A stretch of DNA of 64,000 nucleotides from JBOFOR01 sp051654865 (GCA_051654865.1 JBOFYV010000024.1:62001-126000); one strand, 5' to 3'; shown: positions 1 through 10,183, counted from the stretch's first letter. Translations and numbers: made by a program. Notes: generated by a model not told the origin, from the letters alone.

Positions 1-2
1 GT

Positions 3-410
3 GATGTAGAAGTTGATAAGAACGTATTAAGTAAACTAGAAGAATCTGACCTTATATTAGATAATATAAATAGTATAATAGGTAGCAAACTAGACAATGT
101 ACTTATGATTGAGAAAGGTCCTATGCCAGCTTTTATGACTAAAGTTATAAATCCATTATTTAATATAAGTGCTATAAATCCAAGAAAATTTTATGCAGAT
201 GAAAATTGTATAGGTTGTAAACTTTGTGAGAAGGTATGTAATGTAAAAAACATAACTGTAAATGAAAAACCTATATGGGGTAAAAAATGTACAGGATGTT
301 TAGCTTGTATAAATTATTGTCCTAAAAAGGCAATACAGTTTGGAAAATCTACTCTTAAAAAAGGAAGGTATGTTAATCCAAAAATAAATATTGAGGAAAT
401 GATATTATAA
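3..410 (+). CDS. EFR1-like flavodoxin/ferredoxin fusion protein, C-terminal part
   Basis: The reading frame is open from the left edge, so only the last ~135 residues are present and the true start lies outside the window. Two 4Fe-4S motifs are visible, CIGCKLCEKVC and CTGCLACINYC, typical of an 8Fe-8S ferredoxin domain. The helical stretch before them, followed by the clusters at the very C-terminus, is the arrangement of EFR1-family proteins, in which a flavodoxin-like domain precedes the ferredoxin domain; the flavodoxin part cannot be seen here. The likely role is cytoplasmic electron transfer with unknown partners. A terminator follows immediately, so this is the last gene of its transcription unit. 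Confidence 0.75.
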   Translation, partial: DVEVDKNVLSKLEESDLILDNINSIIGSKLDNVLMIEKGPMPAFMTKVINPLFNISAINPRKFYADENCIGCKLCEKVCNVKNITVNEKPIWGKKCTGCLACINYCPKKAIQFGKSTLKKGRYVNPKINIEEMIL

Positions 411-428
411 GCGCATTTACTCAAACAT

Positions 429-456
429 AAAAAATCCCCATTAGGGGATTTTTTTA
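429..456. terminator. bidirectional intrinsic terminator
   Basis: An AATCCCC / GGGGATT stem with a short loop is flanked by A-runs on the left and T-runs on the right, so it can work on both strands. It separates the ferredoxin gene from the convergent SNF2 gene and overlaps the SNF2 stop codon. Confidence 0.85.
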
Positions 457-3400
457 ACTAAATAAATCGATAATATCTTCATCACTTAATGTGTTTAGCA
501 AGCTACCATTAGATAAGTCGCCATCAATAAACTTTTCAATTAGTTCGTTTTTATTTTCTTGAAGTTTAATGATTTTTTCTTCTATTGTACCTTTCGCAAT
601 TAGCTTGATAACTTCAACCACATTTTCTTGACCGTATCTATGAGCTCTATCACTAGCTTGATTTTCAACTGATGGATTCCACCATGGATCAAAGTGTATA
701 ACTATGTCTGCACTAGTTAAGTTAAGACCTGTACCTCCAGCTTTTAATGAAATTAAAAATACTTTATTATCATCAGTTTCATTGAATGTATTTACCAGGT
801 TTATTCTTTCCTTAGCAGGTGTTTGTCCATCAATATATGAGTATGAAATATCATTGTCAGTTAATTCTTTACCAATATTTTTAAGTACAGAGGTAAACTG
901 AGAGAATAATAAAATCTTATGATTCTCTTCAATGGCACTTTTTAAAATATCTAAAGTTGTTTCTATTTTAGAACTTTTTTTATTGTAGTTTTCAACTAAA
1001 ACCCTTGGATCTAGGCACAATTGTCTAAGTTTCGTCAAATAAGAGAACATAGTTATTTTATCTGTTTTTAGATTCTTATTTTTAAGTTTTTCTTGAATTT
1101 CAGATACATACGCACTATAAATTTTTCTTTGGTCTTTATTAAGCTCAACATAGAATTTATGCTCAATTTTATCTGGAAGTTCTTTCATAACTTCAGATTT
1201 AGTTCTTCTTAATACAAAAGGCTTTATTAATCTTTTTAAGTTTTCAGAATTGTATACATCATATATAAATAAATCTTGGAACTTAGTTCTATTATATAAA
1301 TATCCAGGCATCACAAAATCAAAAATAGACCATAGTTCAAGTAAGTTGTTTTCAATTGGAGTACCAGTTAGTGCAAATCTAACTTTAGCTTTTATACTTT
1401 TGACAGCATCAGTGCTAAGAGCTAAAGGATTTTTTATATTTTGAGCCTCATCAATAATACAATAATCAAAAGTTGTATCAAGATACTTGTCTAAATCATT
1501 TCTAAGTGTACCATAAGTAGTAATTATTACATCATAGTCTTTAAGGTTAGACAATGATTTTTCACGTTCTTTTTTAGAACCATGAACTAATAGTACATTC
1601 ATTGACGGAGCAAAAACTTCAAATTCATACTTCCAGTTATAAATTAAAGATGTAGGTGTAATAATTAAACTTTTTATAGCACTATTAGTAGTCTCTTTTT
1701 TTGATAGTAAAAAACTAATAGTTTGCAATGTTTTACCAAGTCCCATCTCATCGGCAAGAATACCTCCAAACTCGTAGTGGTCTAATGTTTTAAACCAATT
1801 TAGTCCAGAAATTTGATAATCCCTAAGTGTTGCATCTAATGTCTTAGGCAGATTATAATCTATATTGCTAATGTCTCTAAACTTAGTACAAATATTATTA
1901 ATATATTGTTTACCGTCTATAAAATCTAAGCTTTTATGCTCTAACATATCGTTAATATACAACATTTTACTTTTATGAACTTTAGCATCATCTATGTTTC
2001 TTCCTAAATCTAAATTATCAATAAGTTCAAGGAAATCTTTTGTTTGAGAATCCTCTAAATCTACAAAACTACCATTTTTTAGTTTATAGAACTTTTGTTT
2101 TTCCTTAAAGGCAAGTAAAATATTTTTGTATTCTTTTTTATCAATATCTGAAATATTAAAATCAAACTCTAAATAACCATCTAAACTATCTCTAATAGAT
2201 GCTTGGATAGATGTTGATTTGTGGATTTTTCTAGCTTTAAATTTATCTGAATAATAAACATCACCTAAATCTTTTAAATTCATAATTTCAATATTTAAAA
2301 GATTGTATAAATCTTCATCAGAACCTTTGAATGAATAGTGTTTATTTTCTTTAACAAAATGTAAAGATGTAAGTTTGTCCATATAAAACTTTTCTTTTTC
2401 TAAGTTCCTTAGAACATATTTTTTACCATCTTCATCATTATATTTAAACTTTAAGGTACAAATAACATTAGAATCTTTTAAGTCGAAGTAAAACTCAACA
2501 TTAAAATCATCTATAATATTTTCCTCGACTTCTTTATCAAAGTTAACAGATTTAGAAAACTCTTTTAGTTTAGGAATTAAATTACCTAAAAGTAACTGAG
2601 TCTCTTCGCGATTAAACTCAACGTTTTTCTGCTTGTATAAAATATTATATAGTTTCTTGTAGTTTCTAGAGCTTTCGTTTGAAAGTAAATATAAATTACC
2701 TTCAAATAAAACTACATCTCCTTTACTTGTCAAAGGAATAGGTAAATTATCTTCAGATGTTAATACTAGCTTATCTTCATATTTTTTTAAATCAAATACC
2801 ACAGGAAGGTTATCTTTAATAATATCCGGTGTAAATAGTTCCTCATTAAAAGATAAAGTAAATACTTTATCTTTAAGTAATCTTAAAAAGTTCTTGAATC
2901 CACTCACTCCAATTTCCATTAGTTTAGGATTGTAGGAATGAATAGATAGAGATGAAATATTAGAACCATAATCTTCAATTAAATCAACTAAATCTTCATC
3001 TATATCAGAGAAATAATGAATATTTGGATTATAAGTGAAGTTTTTTCCATATTCTAAAAGCTGATTTTGAATCCTAGCTTCAGAAAATAATTTTAAGTTC
3101 TTTAATACATACATCTTATCTATTCCTATTTTAAAATCAGCATATATTTTGTCAGTGTTAACATCTATATTAACTTCAATATTCACTAATTCTTTTTCAC
3201 TATCATCAAAGTAAGATAACAAGTCAGAATTTGGAGTATTTGGAAGTTTTGTTACAGGTGCAACATTAGATATAGGCATTATTGGAAGGTCCTTGAGTCC
3301 TAACTGAATACCTGCTATGGCCGTTGCAGCTATATGCTTACAAATAAATGTACGTTGTCCATTACTTCTTGACCTAAAATCATCACAAGTACATCTTCCA

Positions 3401-3618
3401 CCCGTTATTTTATATCTTATTAAGTCAACTGATATTGAGTTAGGATAAACTTCATTATAAAACTCAGATTCAGCAATTCCTTCAAAAGTAATTATATTTT
3501 CATTTATATTAAAAGTTATATGATCCACAAGTTTTCTATTAACATATCTAATTCCACGAGTCCATCTAGATGGATCTGTGTTCATTTTAATCAAATTCTT
3601 TAACTTATTTAAGTCCAA
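454..3618 (-). CDS. SNF2-family DEAD/H helicase with SWIM zinc finger
   Basis: This 1054-residue protein is a Swi2/Snf2-type ATP-dependent DNA translocase. The N-terminus carries a SWIM zinc finger (C76-x-C78, then C93-x-H95), followed by a long SNF2-helicase-associated region to about residue 590. The ATPase core shows the Walker A region DEMGLGKT from residue 623, the DEAQ box from residue 723, and a C-terminal helicase lobe with the SDRAHRYGQ motif near residue 1000. This domain order is the usual bacterial SWIM-SNF2 form found across Firmicutes; its cellular role is poorly defined (DNA or RNA-polymerase remodelling is assumed). Translation appears to start at TTG, preceded by a GGGTG Shine-Dalgarno sequence. 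It is a monocistronic gene convergent with the ferredoxin gene. Confidence 0.9.
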   Translation of the reverse strand: MDLNKLKNLIKMNTDPSRWTRGIRYVNRKLVDHITFNINENIITFEGIAESEFYNEVYPNSISVDLIRYKITGGRCTCDDFRSRSNGQRTFICKHIAATAIAGIQLGLKDLPIMPISNVAPVTKLPNTPNSDLLSYFDDSEKELVNIEVNIDVNTDKIYADFKIGIDKMYVLKNLKLFSEARIQNQLLEYGKNFTYNPNIHYFSDIDEDLVDLIEDYGSNISSLSIHSYNPKLMEIGVSGFKNFLRLLKDKVFTLSFNEELFTPDIIKDNLPVVFDLKKYEDKLVLTSEDNLPIPLTSKGDVVLFEGNLYLLSNESSRNYKKLYNILYKQKNVEFNREETQLLLGNLIPKLKEFSKSVNFDKEVEENIIDDFNVEFYFDLKDSNVICTLKFKYNDEDGKKYVLRNLEKEKFYMDKLTSLHFVKENKHYSFKGSDEDLYNLLNIEIMNLKDLGDVYYSDKFKARKIHKSTSIQASIRDSLDGYLEFDFNISDIDKKEYKNILLAFKEKQKFYKLKNGSFVDLEDSQTKDFLELIDNLDLGRNIDDAKVHKSKMLYINDMLEHKSLDFIDGKQYINNICTKFRDISNIDYNLPKTLDATLRDYQISGLNWFKTLDHYEFGGILADEMGLGKTLQTISFLLSKKETTNSAIKSLIITPTSLIYNWKYEFEVFAPSMNVLLVHGSKKEREKSLSNLKDYDVIITTYGTLRNDLDKYLDTTFDYCIIDEAQNIKNPLALSTDAVKSIKAKVRFALTGTPIENNLLELWSIFDFVMPGYLYNRTKFQDLFIYDVYNSENLKRLIKPFVLRRTKSEVMKELPDKIEHKFYVELNKDQRKIYSAYVSEIQEKLKNKNLKTDKITMFSYLTKLRQLCLDPRVLVENYNKKSSKIETTLDILKSAIEENHKILLFSQFTSVLKNIGKELTDNDISYSYIDGQTPAKERINLVNTFNETDDNKVFLISLKAGGTGLNLTSADIVIHFDPWWNPSVENQASDRAHRYGQENVVEVIKLIAKGTIEEKIIKLQENKNELIEKFIDGDLSNGSLLNTLSDEDIIDLFS

Positions 3619-3785
3619 ATTATTTCACCCAGCTCTCATTTTATATATAACATTATAGTCCACGAAGGGTATAAATACACAAAAACACCCTAAATGAATA
3701 TTATATCATATAGTACTAGTTTTTATAGAATAAAATTAGATACTATATGATAGAAAAAAATATAAATATTGGTAGGAGGGTTAAG

Positions 3786-4637
3786 ATGAAGTTACTCATT
3801 TTAGATAGTGGTCACAATGAATATGTGTCAGGTAAAGAAGCACCAGATAAATCATTAAGAGAGTGGGAGTTTAATAAAGATATACAGAGCAGATTAAAAA
3901 AAAGAGCAGAAGAACATGGATTAAGTGTGTTTTTAACAAATCCAAGTCCAGATAAAAAAGATGAAATAGGTCTTACAAAAAGAGCACAGCTGGCTAATGA
4001 CTACTGGTCATCTAGAGGAAAGTCTGAATCATTATTTGTAAGCTTACATGCAAATGCATTTGGTACTGGTTTTAATGATGCTAGAGGAACCGAAACTTAT
4101 GTAGCTGAAAATGCAAGTAGTAATTCTAAAAAGGCTGCTGAATTAGTTCAAAGCTCAATCTACAAAATGATAAAATCTATAGATTCAAGCGCTAAAGATA
4201 GAGGTGTAAAAACGTATAACTTTACAGTTATATATAAAGCAATAATGCCAGCTATACTAATAGAATATGCTTTTTATACTAATAGGGCAGATTTGACATT
4301 ATTAAAAAATAATAGAGCTCAATTAGTTGAAGCTACTATGGAAGGAATATGCAAATACTTCAATATTTCTTATAAGCCAGTTAACTCAGATAATAGAAAA
4401 TATGAAAATTGTATCGTGTATAGCGGTGAAGTTGATAAAACTATTGCTCAAGTATTAAGCTGGTCACTTAAAAACCATATAATAGTGGATAGTAAATCAT
4501 ACAATCCAAGTTTAGCAAAACAAGTTTTTGTGGTTGGAAGTGCAGCAAGTACAATAGATGGATCAATTAAGTTTACAGGTAAAGACCGATGGGAGACCTT
4601 AAACTTAGTATTAGAATACACAAAAACAATAAATTAA
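3786..4637 (+). CDS. N-acetylmuramoyl-L-alanine amidase with endolysin-type C-terminal domain
   Basis: The protein belongs to the zinc amidase_3 family, which cleaves the amide bond between N-acetylmuramic acid and L-alanine in peptidoglycan. Counting from this start (283 aa), the expected Zn ligands are H10 (DSGH), E26 and H88 (SLHANA), with catalytic E160 (LIEYAFYTN). Residues ~206-283 resemble, from memory, the C-terminal domain of Clostridioides phage endolysin CD27L (motifs VYSGEVDK, VVGSAAS, GKDRW). The start is the ATG five bases after GGAGGG; an in-frame ATG 13 codons upstream has no ribosome site. There is no signal peptide, as in endolysins, but no holin or other phage gene lies nearby. 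It could be a domesticated endolysin or a mother-cell autolysin. Confidence 0.88.
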   Translation: MKLLILDSGHNEYVSGKEAPDKSLREWEFNKDIQSRLKKRAEEHGLSVFLTNPSPDKKDEIGLTKRAQLANDYWSSRGKSESLFVSLHANAFGTGFNDARGTETYVAENASSNSKKAAELVQSSIYKMIKSIDSSAKDRGVKTYNFTVIYKAIMPAILIEYAFYTNRADLTLLKNNRAQLVEATMEGICKYFNISYKPVNSDNRKYENCIVYSGEVDKTIAQVLSWSLKNHIIVDSKSYNPSLAKQVFVVGSAASTIDGSIKFTGKDRWETLNLVLEYTKTIN

Positions 4638-4640
4638 AAT

Positions 4641-4676
4641 AAACTAGGCTATTTAAAATAGCCTAGTTTTTTATTT
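4641..4676 (+). terminator. intrinsic terminator after amidase
   Basis: A 12-bp perfect stem (AAACTAGGCTAT / ATAGCCTAGTTT) with a 5-nt loop is followed by a T-rich tract. Confidence 0.9.
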
Positions 4677-4746
4677 CATGCATATCAAAAAATATGTTAG
4701 CTAAAATAAAAAGATAAGGTAATTAAATTAGAAGGAGAAATATTTT

Positions 4747-5658
4747 ATGGACAATCTAATATTAATATTGTCGCTTATACCAGGTATAGGCAAAAATAGT
4801 GTAAGTTACTTTATAGATAATCTACAGGAAAGGCCTAAGAATATACAAGATATAATAGAAGCATTTACTCAACTAAAACAAAAGAATACTAGAATTATTA
4901 TTCCGACAATCGATAGTATAAAAGAAGCTATTAGAAGAAAAAATAATGTTTTGAGTATGTCAAAAGATTACGATGTAAATATTATCGATAAAACAAGTGA
5001 AAATTATCCTAGTAAACTCAAAAACATTAAAGATGCTCCAAATATTTTGTTTTATAAGGGAAATTATAATGCAGTAATAAATGAAAAAAGTATTACGATA
5101 ATAGGAAGTAGAAGAGCCAGTGCAAAAGCGAAAGAGATATCATATGAAGTTGCTAGATATTTTGCTAAAAATGGATATACAATAATAAGTGGATTAGCCC
5201 TAGGTTGTGATGAATATGCTCATAAAGGAACATTAAGAGAAAATGGAAGTACGGTAGCAGTTTTAGCTAGTGGTTTAAATCAAATATATCCTTTTACAAA
5301 TAAAGAATTAGCAAAACAAATTATTTATAACAATGGATGTTTGGTAAGTGAGTATCCAATAGGTGCAAAATGCTATAGGCATAATTTTGTAGAGAGAGAT
5401 AGGATTCAGAGTGGATTAAGCAGTGCTACATTAGTAATTGAGACACACTTAAATTCAGGAACTATGCATACTATAAAATATGCAAAAGAACAAAATCGAA
5501 TACTTGCTTGTTATGGAATAAATACAGAAGGCAATAATACACTTATTAGTGAAAAAGGATGTATGACAATTTATAATAATGAGGATCTTAAAATTCTTAT
5601 GGATAAAATTAATAAGTATAAATATCATATTGACTATCAAATAAAATTTGATTTATAA
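4747..5658 (+). CDS. dprA: DprA/Smf-like DNA-processing protein
   Basis: This 303-aa protein matches the DprA family, which binds single-stranded DNA and loads RecA during natural transformation. Visible signatures in the Rossmann-like domain (~95-285) are ITIIGSRRAS, SGLALGCDEYAH (usually SGLARGID), GLNQIYPF, SEYPIGA and VERDRIQSGLS. Residues 1-60 contain a helix-hairpin-helix-like LIPGIGKNSV segment. The C-terminal winged helix of many DprA proteins is absent: the protein ends about 25 residues after the Rossmann core. GCD replaces the more common GID. RBS GAAGGAG precedes the ATG. No other competence gene is next to it. It may be a second, short DprA paralog. Confidence 0.82.
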   Translation: MDNLILILSLIPGIGKNSVSYFIDNLQERPKNIQDIIEAFTQLKQKNTRIIIPTIDSIKEAIRRKNNVLSMSKDYDVNIIDKTSENYPSKLKNIKDAPNILFYKGNYNAVINEKSITIIGSRRASAKAKEISYEVARYFAKNGYTIISGLALGCDEYAHKGTLRENGSTVAVLASGLNQIYPFTNKELAKQIIYNNGCLVSEYPIGAKCYRHNFVERDRIQSGLSSATLVIETHLNSGTMHTIKYAKEQNRILACYGINTEGNNTLISEKGCMTIYNNEDLKILMDKINKYKYHIDYQIKFDL

Positions 5659-5739
5659 ATATATTAAAAAATGTACTAAATAGTTAATATCTTTGATACT
5701 ATAAAGTATAACTGTGATTATTATAAAAAGGAGATTTTT

Positions 5740-6687
5740 ATGAATAGGTATTTAGGGATAGATATAGGTGGGACTACTATAAAATATGGGATATATGATG
5801 AAAATGGAAATTCAATAGAAAATATTCAAAATAAGATTAAAACACCAAAGTACAGTTTATCTAAATTCTTAGATACTTTAATGAATATTATTAATGAGTT
5901 TGAAGAACTAGATGGCATTGGAATGAGTATACCTGGTTGCATAAATCCAGACAATGGATATATTCAAAATGGTGGAAGTATAAGATGCTTAGACAATGTA
6001 AATATAAGAAATGAAATGTCCAGACTTACAGATGTAAATGTAGAAATCGAAAATGATGCTAATTGTGCATTATTAGCTGAAAAATGGATTGGGAATGCGA
6101 TAGATAGTTCGAATTTTATTTGCATGACAGTTGGAACTGGAATAGGAGGAGCGATATATATAAACAATCAATTAATCAGAGGTCATAACTTTTTCTCAGG
6201 AGAATTTGGGTATATGATAATTGAAGATATATATGAAAAATTTAAGATACATACATTAAACAAAGATTCTGCTACAGTTCCATTTACGAAAAATATAGCT
6301 AGGGAAAAAGGTCTAGATGTAAAGCACATTAGTGGAAATGAAATTTTTGAACTAATAGAAGCTGGTGATGTATATGTAATTGAATATTACAAAAAGTGGA
6401 TTAGAAGGCTTGCTATATGCATTTATAATTTGGGATTTATATTAGATCCGCAGAAGATACTAATAGGAGGGGGGATAAGTTCAGAATCTAGATTTATAAG
6501 CGACTTAAAATGGGAAATAGAAAGTATATCTATAGAACTTATACCAGAGTTAGGTAAATTAGAAAGTTTACATAGTAGATGGGAGATATGTGCCTGCAAA
6601 CATTATAATGATTCTGGGAAAATAGGGGCAGTATATAATTTTATATCACGAAATAGAGAGAATAGATTAGCAGAAAATAAAATATAA
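5740..6687 (+). CDS. ROK-family sugar kinase, BglK-like
   Basis: This 315-aa cytoplasmic kinase has the ROK ATP-binding motif DIGGTTIKYG at the N-terminus, catalytic aspartate D106 in ENDANCALLAE, the TVGTGIGGAIY loop and a GEFGYM segment. The zinc-binding CxCGxxGCxE motif of most ROK proteins is missing after GEFGYM, as in beta-glucoside kinases of the BglK type, which phosphorylate the non-reducing glucose of cellobiose or similar disaccharides. The match to BglK is from memory, so the substrate is tentative; N-acetyl sugars are an alternative. RBS AAAAGGAG. It has its own short upstream region and no recognisable terminator before the next gene. Confidence 0.82.
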   Translation: MNRYLGIDIGGTTIKYGIYDENGNSIENIQNKIKTPKYSLSKFLDTLMNIINEFEELDGIGMSIPGCINPDNGYIQNGGSIRCLDNVNIRNEMSRLTDVNVEIENDANCALLAEKWIGNAIDSSNFICMTVGTGIGGAIYINNQLIRGHNFFSGEFGYMIIEDIYEKFKIHTLNKDSATVPFTKNIAREKGLDVKHISGNEIFELIEAGDVYVIEYYKKWIRRLAICIYNLGFILDPQKILIGGGISSESRFISDLKWEIESISIELIPELGKLESLHSRWEICACKHYNDSGKIGAVYNFISRNRENRLAENKI

Positions 6688-6787
6688 AGCTTTAGGTATG
6701 TGTGAATATGAGTATTATATGTATGAATATGAATACAATAATAAAAAGTAAAATTCTAATAAATATAAAAAATTATAGGAGGTTTTT

Positions 6788-9715
6788 ATGGATTACAAAG
6801 TGGGACTCACATATCATGGATTTGTTTTAAATAAAGAAGAAGATATAAAAGAAGCAAATTCTAAAGTTAGGATATTTGAGCATAAAAAAACAGGTGCAAG
6901 ACTTTTACATATGGAGAATGACGATAGTAATAAGGTATTTTCAATAGGATTTAAAACACCTCCGACTGATAGTACAGGTGTTATGCATATATTAGAACAT
7001 AGTGTTCTTTGTGGGTCTAAGAAATTTCCAACAAAAGAACCTTTCGTAGAACTAGTAAAAGGATCTTTAAATACATTTTTAAATGCTATGACATTTAGTG
7101 ATAAAACAGTATATCCTATTGCAAGTAAAAATGAAAAAGACTTCTTTAACTTAATGGATGTTTACTTAGATGCTGTTTTTAACCCTAATATATATAATAC
7201 TAAAGAAATACTTATGCAAGAAGGATGGCACTATCATTTAGAAAATAAAGAGGACGAACTTACTTATAAGGGTGTCGTTTATAATGAAATGCAAGGTGCA
7301 TTTTCATCTCCAGACGGTGTTTTAATGAGAAAAATACAAGAAACATTATTTCCTGATAATACTTATAAAAATGAATCAGGAGGAGATCCGAAGTATATTC
7401 CAGATTTAACTTATAAGCAATTTATAGATACACACAAAAAATATTATCATCCATCAAATAGTTATATATTCTTGTATGGAGATGGTAATTTAGATAAGAT
7501 GCTTGAATTTATAAATGATAATTATCTAGCTAACTATAATAAAAAGGATATAGATACACACATTGAATATCAAAAGTCATATAGTGCAATAAAAGATGTT
7601 ACAGCACCTTATTCTATAGCAGCTGATGATGATATTAATGAAAAAACTTATCATGCATTAAATTTTGTCACAGGAGAGTCAACGGATGAAGAGCTTTATA
7701 TAGCTTTAGATATAATAGAATACATTTTATTAGAAGCGGAAGGTGCACCTCTTAAAAAAGCATTATTAGATGCACAAATAGGTAAAGATGTATTTGGAAT
7801 GTTCGATAAAGGAGTGCTTCAACCCTACTTTAGCATAGTAGTAAAGAATAGTGAAGAAGAGAAAAAAGAAGAATTTAAGAAAATAGTATTTGAGACACTA
7901 AACAATTTAGTAAGAGAAGGTATTGATAAGGAATTAATAGAAGGTTGTATAAATACTTTTGAATTTAGACTAAGAGAAGGAGATACAGGAACTGACCCTA
8001 AAGGTTTAGTTTATTATTTAAATGCAATGGATAGTTGGCTTTATGGCGGGGACCCATTAATGCATATTAAATATGAAAAAACTCTTACTAAAATAAAAAA
8101 ATCACTTACATCTAATTATTTTGAAGATTTAATAAAAACATATTTAATAGATAATACTCACGCATCACTACTAACTTTAAAACCAGAAAAAGGATTATCA
8201 GATAGAGAAGAAGATGATGTTAGAGTAAAATTAGCTGAATATAAATCTAGTTTAAATGAAAAAGAAATTGAAACATTAGTAAAAGATACTCAACAACTTT
8301 TATTACGCCAAAATACTCCTGATTCACAAAAAGCGTTAGAAACAATACCAATGCTTTCTTTATCCGATATTGATAAAAATGTGGACGATTTACCTATAGA
8401 AGAATTAAAACTTGAAGGAGTAGAGGTACTACATCATAAAACATTTACAAGCAATATAGCATATTTAAACTTTATGTTTTATGGAAAATGCGTAAAAGAA
8501 GACGATATTGCCTATTTAAGCTTATTAGGTAGTCTACTTGGAAAAGTAGATACTAAAAATAAAAGTTACAAAGATTTAGCAAAACAGATACTAATGAACA
8601 CAGGGGATGTATACTTTAAAAATGATGTATATGGAAATGATAAAGATATTACAAAGTATTACCCTTTCCTAGAAGCTCATACTAAGGTAATGAATGATAA
8701 AATGCCTCAAGCTATAGAAATCATTAGTGAGATAATAAGTAATTCAATATTTGAAGATAGTAAAAGAATTAGAGAAATAATTAGAGAAATAATATCAAGG
8801 ATAGAAATGAGCTTTATAGATAGAGGTCATCAAGTTTCAATAGGAAGACTCGCATCTTACTTCTCTCCTATAAACTGGTATTCAGATAAGATAAATGGAT
8901 ATGATTATTATAAATTTTTAAAGGATATTGAAAAGAATTTTGACAGTAAAATAGATGAAGTTAAGTCAAAGTTATATGAAATTCAAAATCAATTATTCAA
9001 CAAAGGCAATTTAACTGTAGCTATAACTGGAGAAGAAAAAGAGTTACAAGCTCTAAACAAAAATATTAATAAAATAGTATCTGTTTTATCAACTGAAGTA
9101 GTTAAAAATAATGAATACAATTTTATAGAAGACAAGAAAAATGAAGGTTTACTAACGCCATCAAATGTTCAATTTGTAGCTAAAGGATATAATTTTAGGA
9201 AATTAGGATATGACTATAGTGGTAGCTTATTAGTTTTACAAACTATATTAGGATATGATTATTTATGGAATAAAGTTAGAGTGCAAGGTGGTGCTTATGG
9301 AGGATTTGCAAATCTAGTTAGAAGCGGTAATATAGCATTTGCATCATATAGAGACCCAAACCTAAGAGAAACTTTAAGTGTATATGATGATGCATATGAG
9401 TTTGTTAATAGTGTACAAATATCACAAAGAGATATGACAAAGTATATTATAGGTACTATAAGTAATTTAGATTTTCCTTTAACACCTTTTATGAAAGGTG
9501 AAAAAGCTGTAAATATGTATATTAGAGGAATAAGTAAAGAAGATAGACAAAAGGAAAGAAATGAAGTTTTAAGTACAAATAATGAAATTATCAATAGCTA
9601 TTCAAAACTAGTAAAAGACTCAATGAATGCTAATTTTATTGCGGTAGTAGGGAATGATAAAAAAATAAAAGAAAATAAAGAGTTATTTAATAATTTAATA
9701 AATGTATTTAATTAA
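6788..9715 (+). CDS. Zn-dependent M16C peptidase (presequence-protease/insulinase family)
   Basis: This 975-aa protein has the length and organisation of M16C proteases, in which two homologous halves enclose a peptide-degrading chamber. The inverted zinc motif HxxEH is H67-I-L-E70-H71, and the distal zinc ligand is E167 in VVYNEMQG. Residues around 460-540 correspond to the M16C-associated linker, and the C-terminal half contains GGAYGG, the conserved substrate-binding motif of the second half. There is no signal peptide; such enzymes in clostridia are thought to degrade short peptides in the cytoplasm. RBS AGGAGG is 7 nt from the ATG. It stands alone and ends at a terminator. Confidence 0.93.
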   Translation: MDYKVGLTYHGFVLNKEEDIKEANSKVRIFEHKKTGARLLHMENDDSNKVFSIGFKTPPTDSTGVMHILEHSVLCGSKKFPTKEPFVELVKGSLNTFLNAMTFSDKTVYPIASKNEKDFFNLMDVYLDAVFNPNIYNTKEILMQEGWHYHLENKEDELTYKGVVYNEMQGAFSSPDGVLMRKIQETLFPDNTYKNESGGDPKYIPDLTYKQFIDTHKKYYHPSNSYIFLYGDGNLDKMLEFINDNYLANYNKKDIDTHIEYQKSYSAIKDVTAPYSIAADDDINEKTYHALNFVTGESTDEELYIALDIIEYILLEAEGAPLKKALLDAQIGKDVFGMFDKGVLQPYFSIVVKNSEEEKKEEFKKIVFETLNNLVREGIDKELIEGCINTFEFRLREGDTGTDPKGLVYYLNAMDSWLYGGDPLMHIKYEKTLTKIKKSLTSNYFEDLIKTYLIDNTHASLLTLKPEKGLSDREEDDVRVKLAEYKSSLNEKEIETLVKDTQQLLLRQNTPDSQKALETIPMLSLSDIDKNVDDLPIEELKLEGVEVLHHKTFTSNIAYLNFMFYGKCVKEDDIAYLSLLGSLLGKVDTKNKSYKDLAKQILMNTGDVYFKNDVYGNDKDITKYYPFLEAHTKVMNDKMPQAIEIISEIISNSIFEDSKRIREIIREIISRIEMSFIDRGHQVSIGRLASYFSPINWYSDKINGYDYYKFLKDIEKNFDSKIDEVKSKLYEIQNQLFNKGNLTVAITGEEKELQALNKNINKIVSVLSTEVVKNNEYNFIEDKKNEGLLTPSNVQFVAKGYNFRKLGYDYSGSLLVLQTILGYDYLWNKVRVQGGAYGGFANLVRSGNIAFASYRDPNLRETLSVYDDAYEFVNSVQISQRDMTKYIIGTISNLDFPLTPFMKGEKAVNMYIRGISKEDRQKERNEVLSTNNEIINSYSKLVKDSMNANFIAVVGNDKKIKENKELFNNLINVFN

Positions 9716-9718
9716 TAT

Positions 9719-9762
9719 AAAAGGTGATTTGTACATAGCTTATGTGTGCAAGTCACCTTTTG
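9719..9762 (+). terminator. imperfect hairpin terminator after M16C peptidase
   Basis: AAAGGTGATTTG and CAAGTCACCTTTT form a stem around an inner ACATA/TATGT stem, with T-rich sequence after it. Confidence 0.75.
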
Positions 9763-9837
9763 TGTACATTAAAGTGTATAAAATCTCATTAAATTACTAA
9801 TAATATATATGTAAATAAAATCAATATAAAAAAAGTA

Positions 9838-9866
9838 TTGACTAAAATATTAATAGATATTATAAT
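9838..9866 (+). promoter_or_regulatory. sigma-A promoter of the tRNA cluster
   Basis: TTGACT (9838-9843) and TATAAT (9861-9866) are separated by exactly 17 bp, giving a near-consensus housekeeping promoter 40 bp before the first tRNA. Confidence 0.85.
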
Positions 9867-9906
9867 TATATTTGCAAAAGGGAATGACGAAAAAAGTCGA
9901 AATTAT

Positions 9907-9982
9907 GATCCATTAGCTCAGTCGGTAGAGCACCTGACTTTTAATCAGGGTGTCCCGCGTTCGAGTCGCGGATGGATCACCA
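9907..9982 (+). tRNA. tRNA-Lys (anticodon TTT)
   Basis: The 7-bp acceptor stem GATCCAT/ATGGATC, anticodon stem CCTGA/TCAGG with loop CTTTTAA, T-loop TTCGAGT and encoded CCA end are all present. It is identical to the third tRNA of this cluster. Confidence 0.97.
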
Positions 9983-9994
9983 ACAAAATTTTGT

Positions 9995-10071
<77 letters not shown>

Positions 10072-10078
10072 CAAATAT

Positions 10079-10154
10079 GATCCATTAGCTCAGTCGGTAG
10101 AGCACCTGACTTTTAATCAGGGTGTCCCGCGTTCGAGTCGCGGATGGATCACCA
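10079..10154 (+). tRNA. tRNA-Lys (anticodon TTT), second identical copy
   Basis: The 76-nt sequence is identical to the tRNA-Lys at 9907-9982, consistent with a recent duplication around the tRNA-Arg gene. CCA is encoded. Confidence 0.97.
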
Positions 10155-10183
10155 ATTAAATATTTTAGTTTATAACTAAATTG

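Noticed and set aside
3786..4637. Prophage remnant around the amidase
   Set aside because: Neighbours are a helicase gene and dprA; no holin, tail, integrase or attachment repeat was found.
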